A stretch of 8,463 nt of DNA from Chloroflexota bacterium (lineage in GTDB: Bacteria; Chloroflexota; Limnocylindria; QHBO01), in contig VBJX01000085.1 in assembly GCA_005879775.1 (NCBI GenBank), forward strand, positions 1 through 8,463, given 5' to 3'. A program made the position numbers and the translations under genes. The notes beneath the pieces were generated by a model. That model had not been told where the DNA came from and did no database searches. It was given only the letters and a program-made list of their open reading frames with translations. Positions 8,165 through 8,463 of the stretch are shown here, in pieces. Position 1 is the stretch's first letter; every line of letters starts with the position of its first letter.

Positions 8165-8463
8165 ATGACCTCCTCCGGCATCGTCGCCGAGATCAAATCG
8201 AAGCTTCCCGTGGTGGACGTCGTCGGCGAGACGGTCGTCCTGAAACGTGCCGGCTCGGCCTATAAGGGCCTCTGCCCATTCCATGCCGAGAAGACCCCCT
8301 CGTTCATCGTCAGCCCTGATCGAGAGAGCTGGCATTGCTTCGGCTGCGGCGAGGGTGGCGACATCTTCACGTTCCTCATGCGTCGCGACGGCGTCGACTT
8401 TCGCGAGGCGCTCTCCCGGCTGGCCGAGAAGGCGGGGGTCGAGCTATCGGAGCGGAGCGCGAA
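8165..8463 (+). CDS. dnaG: DNA primase, N-terminal part, cut by window edge
   Basis: The first 99 residues of DnaG, which makes the RNA primers for Okazaki fragments at the replication fork together with the replicative helicase. The CHC2 zinc finger is complete: C37, H40, C58 and C61 in GLCPFHAEKTPSF and SWHCFGCGEGGD, followed by the conserved helix DIFTFLMRRDGVDFREALSR, LAEKAGVEL. The N-terminal helix IVAEIKSKLPVVDVVGETV is also typical. The TOPRIM catalytic domain and the helicase-binding domain lie beyond the right edge. ATG 8165 fits the family N-terminus (usually 5-8 residues before the Ile helix). No ribosome binding site is visible (GACCGCCTTCCCGC precedes the ATG), so initiation is Shine-Dalgarno-independent. 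The sigma gene is divergent on its left. Confidence 0.97.
   Translation, partial: MTSSGIVAEIKSKLPVVDVVGETVVLKRAGSAYKGLCPFHAEKTPSFIVSPDRESWHCFGCGEGGDIFTFLMRRDGVDFREALSRLAEKAGVELSERSA

Overview
This 8.5 kb window is very GC-rich, densely packed bacterial chromosome. It holds core genes: glycyl-tRNA synthetase, pyruvate phosphate dikinase, DNA primase and a TldD-type protease. Nothing points to a phage, plasmid, CRISPR array or insertion sequence. High GC, GTG starts, 4-base stop/start overlaps, weak or absent Shine-Dalgarno sites and the single-chain (alpha2-type) GlyRS would fit Chloroflexota (a Limnocylindria/Ellin6529-like lineage is my guess) or a high-GC actinobacterial-type genome. This placement is inference; no marker here fixes it.

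Layout, left to right. (1) 1-1111, minus: tldD, its 3' end cut by the window edge, divergent from (2) 1259-2549, plus: the GlyRS gene, which is broken. Its anticodon-binding domain continues in another frame after about 2320, and the segment joining the two parts is some 20 residues too short. (3) 2554-3309, plus: a soluble tetratricopeptide-repeat protein. (4) 3306-3692, plus: a 128-residue protein with an excisionase/MerR-type helix-turn-helix, overlapping gene 3 by GTGA. (5) 3739-6519, plus: full-length ppdK. (6) Convergent on it, 6545-7380, minus: a membrane anti-sigma-like protein with an HxxxCxxC zinc motif, one membrane helix and a Pro/Thr-rich linker, plus a fibronectin type III domain now out of frame by one base. 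(7) 7377-7937, minus: a divergent ECF-like sigma factor, coupled to gene 6 by ATGA. (8) 8165 to the right edge, plus: the start of dnaG with its CHC2 zinc finger.

Genes 2-5 probably form one rightward transcription block with an extra promoter before ppdK. Genes 7 and 6 form a leftward sigma/anti-sigma pair inserted between ppdK and dnaG. The order glyS - DNA-binding regulator - ppdK - dnaG resembles the glyS/ccpN/ppsR/ppdK/dnaG/rpoD neighbourhood of Firmicutes, with different accessory genes. Two genes in one short window carry frame disruptions. That suggests either assembly or strain-mixture errors, or real decay, and is the main thing to check. I see no convincing wholly new system. The most unusual item is the anti-sigma/FN3 protein with its divergent sigma partner.
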